Assembly: GCF_033971885.1 (NCBI RefSeq)
Contig: NZ_JALBUS010000014.1
Location: 1 to 56,322 of the forward strand
Reading direction: 5' to 3'
DNA length: 56,322 nucleotides
Source of the DNA: Absicoccus intestinalis
GTDB taxonomy: Bacteria; Bacillota_I; Bacilli_A; Erysipelotrichales; Erysipelotrichaceae
The notes beneath the pieces were generated by a model. The model was not told the DNA's origin. It searched no databases and saw nothing but the letters and a program-made list of their open reading frames with translations. The first letter of the stretch is position 1, and every line of letters starts with the position of its first letter. This document shows positions 15,201-23,629 of this stretch, piece after piece. A program made the translations under genes and the position numbers.

Positions 15201-15803
15201 ATGGAAATCAAAGATCCTAAATTCAAAGAGGGGCAAAAAGTAAGAGATATCGAAGATGGTGATATCTATACTGTAGTAGAGATTAACAGGTATAGTTTTT
15301 CGGGAAATGAATACTGGTATGACCTTGAAGCTGATAGAAAGAAATATATATATACAAGACCAGAATCAAAGTTAGAAACATATATTGATAAACCTAAAAG
15401 CGTGTGGAACTTGCAAAATGGTGACAAATGTTTTTTTATCGCTTCTGATGGACGAGTTTTATCTGAAACATGGGGTAACTATACTTCCCACCTTCCTGTC
15501 CAAATCGAAAATAGAAAATTAGGTAATTGTTTCCTTACTAAGGAAGAAGCAGAATTTGAGGTTGAGCGTAGAAAAGTTGAAACAGAAATGATTCGATTAG
15601 GCGGTCATAGGAGTTTAAAGCTAAGAACAAAGAATTATTTCATCACGCATGAACATGTAAGTGGAAATATCTTACGTAATTCAACGAAGTTGATTGATTA
15701 TCAAGGATCAATTTACTTTGATTCTGAGGAAGAATTAAAAGAAGCAGTTGAAACTATCGGCGAAGATAGAGCCGAAAGGTATATCTTTGGGGTGGAATCG
15801 TAA
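15201..15803 (+). CDS. Hypothetical phage protein, 200 aa
   Basis: AT-rich compared with its neighbours. It seems to hold two related beta-rich units: residues 10-60 (GQKVRDIEDGDIYTVVEINRY) and 65-115 (VWNLQNGDKCFFIASDGRVLSETW). A helical linker (KEEAEFEVERRKVETEMIR) follows. Such protein shapes recur in phage genomes without known role. GAGGTG upstream of the start. The base composition hints at recent arrival. Confidence 0.6.
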   Translation: MEIKDPKFKEGQKVRDIEDGDIYTVVEINRYSFSGNEYWYDLEADRKKYIYTRPESKLETYIDKPKSVWNLQNGDKCFFIASDGRVLSETWGNYTSHLPVQIENRKLGNCFLTKEEAEFEVERRKVETEMIRLGGHRSLKLRTKNYFITHEHVSGNILRNSTKLIDYQGSIYFDSEEELKEAVETIGEDRAERYIFGVES

Positions 15804-15806
15804 AGA

Positions 15807-15843
15807 GTTTACATTGTAAACCGGTTTTACGTAGTAATATGAT
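15807..15843 (+). promoter_or_regulatory. Late promoter region with paired inverted repeats
   Basis: GTTTACATTGTAAAC (15807-15821) is a perfect inverted repeat. A second, imperfect copy TTTAC-GTA-GTAAT lies at 15826-15838, centre-to-centre 18 bp. A -10-like TATGAT (15838-15843) follows. This suits an activator-dependent promoter for the packaging-structure operon, with the ArpU-like protein as the likely binder. Confidence 0.55.
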
Positions 15844-15878
15844 AGTGTACAGAGTTACCGGAAAGGTAGCCAGTAGAT

Positions 15879-15925
15879 AAGCACACGAGGCGGATGCATC
15901 AGGCATGCCGCCTTTTATCGTGCTT
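15879..15925 (+). other. Stable hairpin in the late leader
   Basis: AAGCAC (15879) pairs with GTGCTT (15920), and AGGCGG-ATGC (15888) pairs with GCAT-G-CCGCCT (15903) with one bulged G. It follows the late promoter. A short T run sits inside the 3' side, so it may be a weak terminator or a leader structure. Confidence 0.5.
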
Positions 15926-15942
15926 GAAAAGGTTGGAACTAC

Positions 15943-16104
15943 ATGGCAGGAAAAGAATTGACTTACAAAAAATATAATCTGGACATATATGACCCATTTG
16001 ATGTTACCGGTCCTTATGAAATGCCGATCATACATCGATGTGATGTTGTTCCCGAAAGCCTTATTGGATTCAACGAGGTGCTTTCATGCAGATGCTACAA
16101 TTAA
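15943..16104 (+). pseudogene. DUF4417-like N-terminal remnant
   Basis: A 53-codon frame whose residues PYEMPIIHRCDVVPESLIGFNEVLS fit the N-terminal strand of DUF4417 proteins, which are normally about 200 aa. The conserved HFFIDDYQFERVW part that should follow is missing. Immediately after, another frame (16091-16165) reads DATINKSGNRELINRAKKLG and stops. The arrangement looks like a deletion-fused remnant left by recombination upstream of the terminase. A short intact protein cannot be excluded. Confidence 0.4.
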
Positions 16105-16184
16105 TAAATCTGGAAATCGCGAGCTAATAAACAGAGCTAAGAAATTAGGACTATGGTCTTTGTAAATTAGAGAGGGGTGATGGC

Positions 16185-16622
16185 ATGAAGCTGACGGCAA
16201 AGCAAAAGCGATTCGTCCAGGAATATCTGATTGATCTAAACGCTACACAGGCTGCAATTCGTGCCGGATACTCTAAAAAAAGTGCGCATTCCATTGGCCC
16301 CGAAAACCTGGAAAAACCTGAAATCAAACAGGCCATTGAAGAAAAACTCAAACAGATTGACGAGGAGAAGACAGCCGATGCGAAAGAGATCCGCGAGTTC
16401 TGGACAAGAGTTATGCGAGGCGAAGAAAAAGATACCGTATTGCGATATGACAATGAAGGGCATCAGGTCGAAACAGAAATCAATGTATCCATGAAGGATC
16501 GGATCAGAGCATCTGAGTTGATGGGCAAGTCGTTTGCCATGTTCACGGATAAGATTGATTCCAATGTGGATATGGATTTGAATATTGAGGTTGAATATGA
16601 AGATAAAGATTCAAGCGAATAA
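16185..16622 (+). CDS. terS: Terminase small subunit
   Basis: A 145-aa DNA-recognition subunit of the packaging motor. The N-terminal helix-turn-helix of the Terminase_2 family is clear (LTAKQKRFVQEYLIDLNATQAAIRAGYSKKSAHSIG). A helical oligomerisation segment and an acidic C-terminus (DMDLNIEVEYEDKD) follow. AGAGGGGTGA precedes the ATG. It overlaps the start of terL by 26 bp. Confidence 0.92.
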   Translation: MKLTAKQKRFVQEYLIDLNATQAAIRAGYSKKSAHSIGPENLEKPEIKQAIEEKLKQIDEEKTADAKEIREFWTRVMRGEEKDTVLRYDNEGHQVETEINVSMKDRIRASELMGKSFAMFTDKIDSNVDMDLNIEVEYEDKDSSE

Positions 16623-18706
16623 GATATTCAAAGAGCCTGATCAGTCCAAATGTCGGTATGTCGTCATGAAAGGAAGCGCCGGATCAGGCAAGAGCGTAGA
16701 CACGGCACAACATTATATCCTTCGATTGATGAAAGACAAAGGCAGAAACCTTTTGTGTGTGCGAAAAGTTGACGTGACAAATAGAGATAGCACTTTTGCG
16801 GAATTGCAAGGTGCTATTTTTCGTATGTTCGGCGATAAATGGGAAAGGTACTGGCGTATCAATCAAAGCAATATGATCATGGAATGTCGCAGCAATAACA
16901 ATCAGATTATATTCCGTGGTATGAAGGACGATAATCAGCGTGAACGTCTAAAGTCAATCACATTCAAGCGAGGCAAGCTTACAGATGTGTGGATAGAAGA
17001 AGCAACCGAGCTGATGCAATCCGACTTTGAGATCATCGATGACCGTCTGCGTGGTGTGCTTCCGCCTGGACAGTTCTATCAGATACGCATGACGTTCAAC
17101 CCGGTGAGCGCATCGCACTGGATCAAGGCACAGTTCTTTGACCGCAAGGATCCGGATGTGTTCACGCACAGCTCGACGTATCGAGAGAATCGATTCATCG
17201 ACGAAGGCTACTACCGACGCATGGAGCGCCGTAAAGAAGTGGACCCAGAAGGATATAGAATTTATGGCCTCGGGGAATGGGGCGAAACAGGCGGATTGAT
17301 CCTACACAATTATGTGGTTGAGGATTTCAACATTTCTCCGGAACGGTTCGATTATATGGTCAATGCACAGGACTTTGGCTTCAACCATGCGGACTGCCTT
17401 CTTGAGGTCGGTTTCAAAGACGATGAAATATACATATGTCGAGAGATGTATGAATACGAAAAGGATACCGACGAATTGATCGATATCGCCAATGACCGGG
17501 GATTCCGGAAGCATCTGCGTATGTGGTGCGATAGTGCTAAGATTCCGGTTTGGCACTTAACCCTGTTAATGCTGGAAACTCCTTAGAGCCTGAACTACCA
17601 AAGAGTGACAATGTTCAGGATTGGACAATCAGCAAGGATTTAGCTATTATGTTTACGTACAATCACACATACGTTATAATATGGTAGAAAGGAGTTAATA
17701 CCATGTTAAAAAAAATATGTGAGATTGAAGGATATGAGAATGTAAGAGATTGTTATTTTATTTGTGATAATGGAAAAGTAATAAGTAATGCAACAAATCC
17801 AATTTATAAAATTAAAGAAAACACTGAATTGAAGCTATTAGAAAAGACCGGAGGATATTTGAATGTTTGTCTTATGTGCAATGATAATTCAAAAAAATGG
17901 TGTAGAGTTCATAGATTGGTAGCGGAAGCGTTTATTGATAATCCATTAAATAAATCACAAGTAAATCACAAAGACAAAAACAAACATAACAATCATGTAT
18001 CAAATCTTGAATGGGTTACAGCTAAAGAAAATAGCAGATACACAAATTCAAAAGGATTGTATTGTTATGATTTAGAAGGAAATTTTATTAAGTATTATGA
18101 AAATGCAATAGATGTTACTTCTGACGGTTTTTCGAACCATGCATTTAATGTTGCAAGAGGAATTGAAAAGTCACACAAAAAGCATTACTTCTCATATGAA
18201 AAATTAAGTAGTAGCGAAGTTCTTCAACGACTATCGAAATCATACCCAAGATCGGGTAGAAGAAAGTAGAGTAGGTGCAAGCGCACCGAAAAGCAGGGGC
18301 ATTGAAAAATGCAAGATATAGTCTGAACTATATAGAAATATATAGCTGACCGCCTATAAATTGGCGGTCGGTTTGCGTTTAGCGAGCGCAAACGAACATT
18401 TAGGAACCGGACCGCATCAAGATGTGGAAAAAGGCCGGATATAAAGCAAGAGGCGTGAACAAGGAAAGGAATTCCGTGCACGCTCAGATTGACTATTTGA
18501 AACAGCACAAGATACATATCCATCCGGACTGTATCAATGTGTATAAAGAAATACAGCAATGGAAGTGGCAGAAAGATGCAAAGACAAACACGTATCTTGA
18601 CGAGCCAGTTCCTTTTTTTGATGATGCGATGGCGGCATTACGGTACTCGATCGAGAACATGCGCAAGCCGAGCATCGGATACAACAGAGTAGGAGGCGGA
18701 TTATAA
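16597..18706 (+). CDS. terL: Terminase large subunit, split by a group I intron
   Basis: The gene is a join of 16597-17538 and 18404-18706, giving 414 aa, normal for the family. It is the ATPase and nuclease of the packaging motor. Exon 1 has the Walker A region GSAGSGKS (residues 26-33), the Walker B-like DVWIEEATEL and the start of the RNase H-like nuclease. Exon 2 completes it (RIKMWKKAGYKARGV ... VPFFDDAMAALRYSI). The intron falls between Ala314 and Glu315 of the WCDSA/EPDR motif, two residues after a probable catalytic aspartate. Unspliced, the frame ends at 17586 and the packaging enzyme would lack its nuclease half. ATG 16597 is chosen over TTG 16585 because of GAGG six bases upstream. 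Confidence 0.9.
17652..17680 (+). promoter_or_regulatory. Intron-internal promoter for the HNH gene
   Basis: TTTACG (17652-17657), a 17-bp spacer and consensus TATAAT (17675-17680), 22 bp before the endonuclease start. It could express the endonuclease independently of late transcription. Confidence 0.55.
17703..18269 (+). CDS. HNH homing endonuclease inside the intron
   Basis: A 188-aa homing enzyme. A NUMOD4-like N-terminus (ICEIEGYENVRDCYFICDNGKVIS) is followed by the HNH core at about residues 75-115 (VHRLVAEAFIDNP, QVNHKDKNKHNNHVSNLEWVTAKEN), then a NUMOD1/IENR1-like DNA-recognition segment (LYCYDLEGNFIKYYENAIDV). It would cut intronless terL alleles and spread the intron. AAGGAG precedes the ATG. 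The last 17 codons overlap the intron R element and P8 region, so the same bases serve protein and ribozyme. Confidence 0.92.
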   Translation: MLKKICEIEGYENVRDCYFICDNGKVISNATNPIYKIKENTELKLLEKTGGYLNVCLMCNDNSKKWCRVHRLVAEAFIDNPLNKSQVNHKDKNKHNNHVSNLEWVTAKENSRYTNSKGLYCYDLEGNFIKYYENAIDVTSDGFSNHAFNVARGIEKSHKKHYFSYEKLSSSEVLQRLSKSYPRSGRRK

Positions 18707-20106
18707 TGCCACAGCAAAATGTTAGATCGATCATCATACCTGATGAACTTATCTGTATATCAGACGATGAAGATATGACGATCACCAAGCTTGGCGAGCT
18801 GATTGCCAAGCATAAGAACCTGATCACGAACCGATACAAGGTTCTGAAAGATGCGTACATGAACATGTATCCTAACCTTACATGGCAGGACAAGGAAGAT
18901 TGGAAACCTGATAACCGTGTGACTGTCAACTTCGCAAAATATTTGGTTGATACCTTCAATGGATATTTCATCGGAATTCCCATCAAGGTCAAGTCCGACG
19001 ATAAGAAAGTTACTGATTATCTCGATATGCTCGACAGTTACAACGATATTGAAGACAATAATGCCGAATTGAGCCGTTTCTGCTCGATTTACGGCAAGGG
19101 ATATGAGCTGTATACCAATGGCGAAAGCGGTGATGTATCCATCTTTCATCTAGATCCAACACAAGGATTCATGGTGTATGACAATACGTATGAACAGCAT
19201 CCTAGATACTTCGTAACGTACTACTATGATTCGAAGAAGATCATGCATGGCTCAGTGCTTACACAAACCGATGTATGGCCGTTCACAGATGATGGAGGTC
19301 TGCATTATCTCGAAGATGAGTTCAGACCGCATAATTTCAGTGATGTTCCAGCCACAGAGTTCCTGGAGAACGAATCGCGTATGGCCGTATTTGAATCGGT
19401 ATACTCGCTAATCATCGGGTACAACAAGGCATTATCTGAAAAGCTCAATGATGTGGATGCTTTTGCTGATGCTTATCTCAAGATACTTGGCCCTGAGCTA
19501 ACTAATGAAATGCTTCGTGATATGCGTGACCATCGAGTTATTTCCTTCAAGGGCGATATGTCGGAAAGTCCGGTCGAAGTCGGGTTCCTGGAAAAGCCGA
19601 ATGCCGACGGCACCCAGGAAAATGCGTTAAATCGAATGGAGCGATTGATTTACCAGGTGTCCATGATTGCGAACATCAATGACGAGAACTTTGGAAACAG
19701 TTCAGGTATCGCCATGGCTTACAAACTTCAGTCCATGTCTAATCTAGCAAAGGCGAAGGAGCGCAAGTTCACGCCGGGGCTAAACCGAAGATATCGCATC
19801 ATCTTCTCCAATCCGGTCAACTCAATGACCGAATCTGACTGGATCAGATTGAGTTACCACTTTACGCGCAATATTCCACAGAATCTTTTTGAAGAAACGC
19901 AGATTGCGCAGAACTTGTCAGGCATCGTATCTCAGCCAACGCAGTTGTCAGTCTTGTCGATCGTTGACGATCCGCAAAAAGAAATCGAGCGAATCGACGA
20001 AGAACAGCAAGAAAAAAATGATGCAATCGTCAACCAATTTTTTGGGAACAATCCGGTATATCCAAACCAAGGCCAAGAGGTAGGCAAGGATGAGCAAGAG
20101 CAGTGA
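18706..20106 (+). CDS. Portal protein, SPP1 gp6-like
   Basis: A 466-aa portal subunit. Twelve copies would form the ring at the capsid vertex through which terminase pumps DNA. Family features: KHKNLITNRYKVLKDAYMN near the start, the KPDNRVTVNFAKYLVDTFNGYFIG stretch, FCSIYGKGYELYTN and the stem and crown region ending with a Glu/Gln-rich tail. The start overlaps the terL stop, and the end overlaps the MuF gene by 17 bp. Confidence 0.93.
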   Translation: MPQQNVRSIIIPDELICISDDEDMTITKLGELIAKHKNLITNRYKVLKDAYMNMYPNLTWQDKEDWKPDNRVTVNFAKYLVDTFNGYFIGIPIKVKSDDKKVTDYLDMLDSYNDIEDNNAELSRFCSIYGKGYELYTNGESGDVSIFHLDPTQGFMVYDNTYEQHPRYFVTYYYDSKKIMHGSVLTQTDVWPFTDDGGLHYLEDEFRPHNFSDVPATEFLENESRMAVFESVYSLIIGYNKALSEKLNDVDAFADAYLKILGPELTNEMLRDMRDHRVISFKGDMSESPVEVGFLEKPNADGTQENALNRMERLIYQVSMIANINDENFGNSSGIAMAYKLQSMSNLAKAKERKFTPGLNRRYRIIFSNPVNSMTESDWIRLSYHFTRNIPQNLFEETQIAQNLSGIVSQPTQLSVLSIVDDPQKEIERIDEEQQEKNDAIVNQFFGNNPVYPNQGQEVGKDEQEQ

Positions 20107-22012
20107 TTACTGGCGAAAGCGAGAAGAAGAATGGCTTGCACAGAATCGAAAGAGCGAAAAAGCTCAGGCCGATGAAGTTCAGGCCATTTACGATTACATG
20201 CTCGATGAAATTGAAAAAGAGATCAATTCCTTCTTTGAAAGGTACGCATACAAAGAGGGCATATCCATGGCAGAAGCCAAGAAGAGAGCGGATACCATTG
20301 ATATCGAAGCTTATATGCGCAAGGCCGCAAAATATGTGAAGGAGAAAGACTTCTCCGACCAGGCCAATAAAGAAATGCGACTATACAACATGACCATGAA
20401 AGTTAATCGGTTGGAACTTCTGAAATCGAGCATTGGTCTTGATCTAGTAGCCGGACATGACGAATTGAAAACATATATGGGCGAAAAGCTAACAGATCAT
20501 GTGGTCGAAACGCTCAGACACAATGCTGCAATACTTGGTCCAACCATCATGAATGATGCAGACAGAAAAGCCAAGGCCATAGTCAATTCAAGCTTTCACA
20601 ATGCCACCTTTTCAGACCGGATATGGCAGCACCAGGACAAGCTTCGGAACGAGATGACCAACATATTGACCACGGCATTGATTGGCGGACGCAATCCAAG
20701 GGAATTCGTGCCAAAACTTCGCAAACGATTCGATGTATCGGCACGTGATGCCGAAAGGCTGTTGCGGACGGAACAGGCAAGAGTACAGATAGAGGCTCAA
20801 AAAGAGTCATACAAAGACGAAAATATTGAAGAATATGAATACATTGCTTGTGGTCTTGCCGACTGTTGTGATATATGCAGAGCCTTGGACGGCAAGCATT
20901 TCAAGGTATCCAAGATGGTGGTGGGAGAAAACGCACCACCAATGCATCCAAATTGCCATTGTTCCACAGGCCCATATCTAGACCGCAAGGAATATGATGA
21001 ATGGTTGGATTCATACAAGGATCATGGCTTGGATTTTGAGGAGTGGAAGAAAAAGAAAAGTCTTGATACATTTATTCCTGCCAAATCTGTGAAAGAGGCA
21101 GAGAAAAGCGCAGAGAAGTATTTTGAAAGCGAGTTTATGGATCGCATATTTAAGGGAAAAGCATCTTACACGGGCATTTCTCTGGAGCATGCAAACCAGA
21201 TAAACCGGACATTGGAAGAGTTGACTGAGAAATATCCGGGTGCAAAAAAAATAGCAGGAATAAAATCTATCGACCCATCTAGCCCAAAAGGAAAGAAGAT
21301 CTTTACAAGCGAAGATGCAGTCATGGCATATGACCCCATCCAGCATGGCGTGTATATCAACCGGAAGGTGCTCAAAGATTCAGCGAGCCTTGCAAAATAT
21401 AATGCCGATTCAAGTGAAGCGTGGAACATTGTCATGAATAACCTCGACAAATTGTCGGGTACCCAACGGCAAGTGGCACAAAGGTATAAAGATGCTGGTC
21501 GGGCACTTGTGGGAGACGGGTCTGTAAAAGACTATTTGACACATGAGTATGGGCATCATGTCGCATGGGAATGTCTGGATGCAAAGACGAACAACGCACT
21601 TGGCGCCCGGATGAACAAATATGCTCCGAAGTTGTCCGGCTACGCAACAGCTTCAAAAAACGAATACCTTGCAGAATCCTTCGTGGCATACAATAAAGGC
21701 GAATTAGGGAAAATAGATCCGGAATATTCGAAGGCAATCAAGAAACTAAAAGGTGGAAATATATCGAATACTTCTCGCAATATGAAGCCGGAAATGGTAA
21801 ACTATTCAACAAAGAATATACCGACTGTTCGATTGCCTAAAGATGAGTATGCACAGGTAATGAGCGAATTGAATACTAATCTTACAAAAGAGCAATTAAA
21901 ACAACCAATCATTTACAAACCAATAGGCGATTACGTTTATACGGTAGAAGTGCATGGGTTTGATGATTACCGTATAATTGGAAAGGTACCAATTGATGAA
22001 CAATATGAGTGA
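20090..22012 (+). CDS. MuF/SPP1 gp7 minor head protein with C-terminal zincin domain
   Basis: A 640-aa protein, about twice a plain gp7. Residues 1-310 are the minor head part, ending in the Mu F signature (KLRKRFDVSARDAERLLRTE, CDICRALDGKHF, PMHPNCHCSTGP) that binds portal and enters the capsid with DNA. Residues 340-600 form a second domain with the metalloprotease motif HEYGH (His485, Glu486, His489), and Glu529 in NEYLAESFVAY as likely third zinc ligand. MuF proteins fused to C-terminal enzyme or toxin domains are known in Bacillota phages. The substrate here is unknown. It could act on host proteins after ejection or in head maturation. Confidence 0.85.
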   Translation: MSKSSDYWRKREEEWLAQNRKSEKAQADEVQAIYDYMLDEIEKEINSFFERYAYKEGISMAEAKKRADTIDIEAYMRKAAKYVKEKDFSDQANKEMRLYNMTMKVNRLELLKSSIGLDLVAGHDELKTYMGEKLTDHVVETLRHNAAILGPTIMNDADRKAKAIVNSSFHNATFSDRIWQHQDKLRNEMTNILTTALIGGRNPREFVPKLRKRFDVSARDAERLLRTEQARVQIEAQKESYKDENIEEYEYIACGLADCCDICRALDGKHFKVSKMVVGENAPPMHPNCHCSTGPYLDRKEYDEWLDSYKDHGLDFEEWKKKKSLDTFIPAKSVKEAEKSAEKYFESEFMDRIFKGKASYTGISLEHANQINRTLEELTEKYPGAKKIAGIKSIDPSSPKGKKIFTSEDAVMAYDPIQHGVYINRKVLKDSASLAKYNADSSEAWNIVMNNLDKLSGTQRQVAQRYKDAGRALVGDGSVKDYLTHEYGHHVAWECLDAKTNNALGARMNKYAPKLSGYATASKNEYLAESFVAYNKGELGKIDPEYSKAIKKLKGGNISNTSRNMKPEMVNYSTKNIPTVRLPKDEYAQVMSELNTNLTKEQLKQPIIYKPIGDYVYTVEVHGFDDYRIIGKVPIDEQYE

Positions 22013-22232
22013 TATACCTGAATTTAAAAAAGAGTTGAAGCAAAAACTACACAAAATAAATACAAGTAGAGATTTTGTTGTGACTGTCGGAACATTGGCG
22101 GGCGGTACAAAAGAAGATGCAGATCGCGTAATGAACTTCATGAACGACAATCCAGATGCTACCACCCTTGAAATAATTAATTATGCAGGAAAAATATGGC
22201 TTGAGCATGAGATTGAAAAACAATCAAATTGA
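21996..22232 (+). CDS. Small protein behind MuF, possible partner or immunity protein
   Basis: A 78-aa soluble protein (IPEFKKELKQKLHKINTSRDFVVTVGTLAGGTKEDADRVMNFMNDNPDATTLEIINYAGKIWLEHEIE), helical by eye. ATG at 21996 has GGAAAGG upstream and overlaps the MuF stop by 17 bp. In polymorphic toxin loci the immunity gene directly follows the toxin, and this gene is in that position. No immunity family was recognised, so it may simply be a common head-module protein. Confidence 0.65.
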   Translation: MNNMSDIPEFKKELKQKLHKINTSRDFVVTVGTLAGGTKEDADRVMNFMNDNPDATTLEIINYAGKIWLEHEIEKQSN

Positions 22233-22324
22233 CCAGTTGAATAGGCACGGCAGTGCAGGCACCGTCTAAAAAAGATGTTTATGACGCTGGATATCTTTCA
22301 TTGGATGTAAATTATTAAATGGAT

Positions 22325-22349
22325 AAAGCCGCCTCATGGTGGCTTTTTT
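22325..22349 (+). terminator. Rho-independent terminator
   Basis: AAAGCCGCC-TCAT-GGTGGCTTT hairpin with one G-T pair, continuing into a T run, between the MuF module and the protease gene. Confidence 0.75.
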
Positions 22350-22370
22350 AGCGCAAGAAAGGGATTGAAC

Positions 22371-22682
22371 ATGATACATATCACGATTAAATATGATGAA
22401 TGGTTCGATATCCAAATCGAAGGGCATGCAGGATATGCACCAAAAGGAAAGGATATCGTATGTGCGGCAGTGTCTGCATTGTATCAGACATTGGTGCAGA
22501 CCATTCAAACTAGACATTATGGAGAATTGAAACATATCCGAAGCAATGATGGATTCGAACATGTCCTTATCGATGCTGTTACAGAAGAAGGGGTTGGCGC
22601 AATCATGGCATTTATCACAGGATGCGAAGAAATAGCTTCCATATATCAGGACCATGTGAGGGTTGATAATGAATTGACCTAG
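22371..22682 (+). CDS. Prp-family cysteine protease (phage-encoded)
   Basis: A 103-aa homologue of Prp (YsxB), the Bacillota protease that removes the N-terminal extension of ribosomal protein L27. The family signature is intact: GHAGYAPKGKDIVCAAVSAL with catalytic His19 and Cys31. ATG at 22371 has GAAAGGG seven bases upstream; an in-frame TTG at 22365 is less likely. It lies in the head module just before scaffold and capsid, both of which start with an L27-like leader, so a role in virion maturation is probable. Confidence 0.88.
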   Translation: MIHITIKYDEWFDIQIEGHAGYAPKGKDIVCAAVSALYQTLVQTIQTRHYGELKHIRSNDGFEHVLIDAVTEEGVGAIMAFITGCEEIASIYQDHVRVDNELT

Positions 22683-22692
22683 GAGGCACGCT

Positions 22693-22878
22693 ATGTGCAG
22701 ACACATCTATACAGAATCGATTGAGAAATCTTATTATGATCATAATTTACAATGCAGGGCGGAAAGAATAGTACGTACCTGCATTTTTTGTGGAAAAACG
22801 GAAAAGGAGACGGTATATATGAAAGACCCGCCGAAGCGAAAGCTACCAAAGTTCATAAAGCACGATCTAAGCGATTAG
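22693..22878 (+). CDS. Small CxxC phage protein, 61 aa
   Basis: Contains MCRHIYTESIEKSYYDHNLQC and CIFCGKTEKETVY, two cysteine sites that could bind zinc, with a basic C-terminus (KRKLPKFIKHDL). AGGAGGC precedes the start. Its last codons overlap the terminator hairpin at 22857-22888. Function unknown. Confidence 0.6.
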   Translation: MCRHIYTESIEKSYYDHNLQCRAERIVRTCIFCGKTEKETVYMKDPPKRKLPKFIKHDLSD

Positions 22879-22888
22879 GTTGTGCTTT
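22857..22888 (+). terminator. Terminator with GCGA tetraloop before the scaffold gene
   Basis: AAAGCAC-G-ATCTAA, loop GCGA, TTAGGT-T-GTGCTTT gives a 14-bp stem capped by a GNRA tetraloop and followed by T residues. Confidence 0.75.
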
Positions 22889-22996
22889 TTTATGTCCGAG
22901 CATTGACGACATTAAAAGCCATGGGTCCAGGCATGGAGCGACGTAAAAAGCTATGGAAGACAAGCATTGAGTCTCAAAACTATGGAGGAAATACAT

Positions 22997-23620
22997 ATGA
23001 AAACAAATCTATTTGACTTGCAGATTTTCGCAGAAGAAGGAAATCAAGGCCAAGACCCTGAAAATAACGACCCAGGGAAAAACGGCAAAAACGATCCAAA
23101 TGGTGAAGATAACGATAAAGGGAACGACAAACCTCAACCAAAGTACACGGACGAGGACCTTGACCGAATCATCCAGGAGAAAAAAGCAAAGTGGGACAAA
23201 CAGGCAAAAGAGAGCGAAGAAGAAGCCAAGAAACTTGCAAAGATGAACGCTCAGCAAAAAGCCGAGCATGAGCGTGACAAATTGCAAAAGCAGCTTGATG
23301 AACTGCGTGCCGAAAAAGCACGTGCAGACATGGCCAAAGAAGCACGCAAGATGTGTGCAGAAGCCAATGTGAATGTGAGCGATGATATTCTTGCAAGCAT
23401 CATCACATCGGATGCCGATACCACAAAAGAAGCCGTCGAATCCTTTATTGAACTTTTCAAAAGCGAAGTCGAAAAAGCAGTCAAAGACGCTTTGAAAGGC
23501 AACTCTTTCAAGCGTGGAACAGGATCAAACGGTGGCTTAACCAAGGAAGACATCATGAAGATCAGTGATCCAATCGAACGTCAGCGTCTGATCCGGGAAA
23601 ACATGAATCTATTCAAATAG
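22997..23620 (+). CDS. Scaffolding protein, DUF4355-like
   Basis: A 207-aa head assembly scaffold. Very acidic start (QGQDPENNDPGKNGKNDPNG), then a long charged coiled coil (about residues 55-135) and a C-terminal helix ending KISDPIERQRLIRENMNLF, typical of DUF4355 scaffolds. The leader MKTNLFDLQIFAEEG resembles the L27 extension cut by Prp. ATG at 22997 has TGGAGGA upstream; the longer in-frame start at 22967 has none and would hide the leader. Confidence 0.85.
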   Translation: MKTNLFDLQIFAEEGNQGQDPENNDPGKNGKNDPNGEDNDKGNDKPQPKYTDEDLDRIIQEKKAKWDKQAKESEEEAKKLAKMNAQQKAEHERDKLQKQLDELRAEKARADMAKEARKMCAEANVNVSDDILASIITSDADTTKEAVESFIELFKSEVEKAVKDALKGNSFKRGTGSNGGLTKEDIMKISDPIERQRLIRENMNLFK

Positions 23621-23629
23621 GAGGAACAC

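Larger units (their letters stand above)
17539..18403 (+). other. Group I intron in terL (865 nt)
   Basis: P1: exon GTGCT (17534-17538) pairs with the internal guide GGCAC (17552-17556), with the required U-G pair at the splice site. P10: CCGGTT (17545-17550) pairs with AACCGG of exon 2 (18405-18410). The intron ends in G18403. Core elements match the group I consensus: P (AATGCTGGAAAC, 17568), Q (AATCAGCAAGG, 17627), R (TTCAACGACTA, 18223) and S (AAGATATAGTCT, 18313). GACTA of R pairs with TAGTC of S to give P7. Hairpins GGTGC/GCACC, GCATT/AATGC, GACCGCC/GGCGGTC and GTTTGCG/GCGCAAAC fill the 3' part. The intron is far more AT-rich than the exons. Confidence 0.93.

Noticed and set aside
16597..18706. 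Annotating the two terminase pieces as separate or broken genes
   Set aside because: P1, P10 and the core elements show a self-splicing intron, and splicing restores an uninterrupted protein.
22752..22946. Alternative 64-codon frame overlapping the CxxC gene and the terminator
   Set aside because: Lacks a ribosome binding site and runs through the strong terminator hairpin; the frame at 22693 has AGGAGGC.
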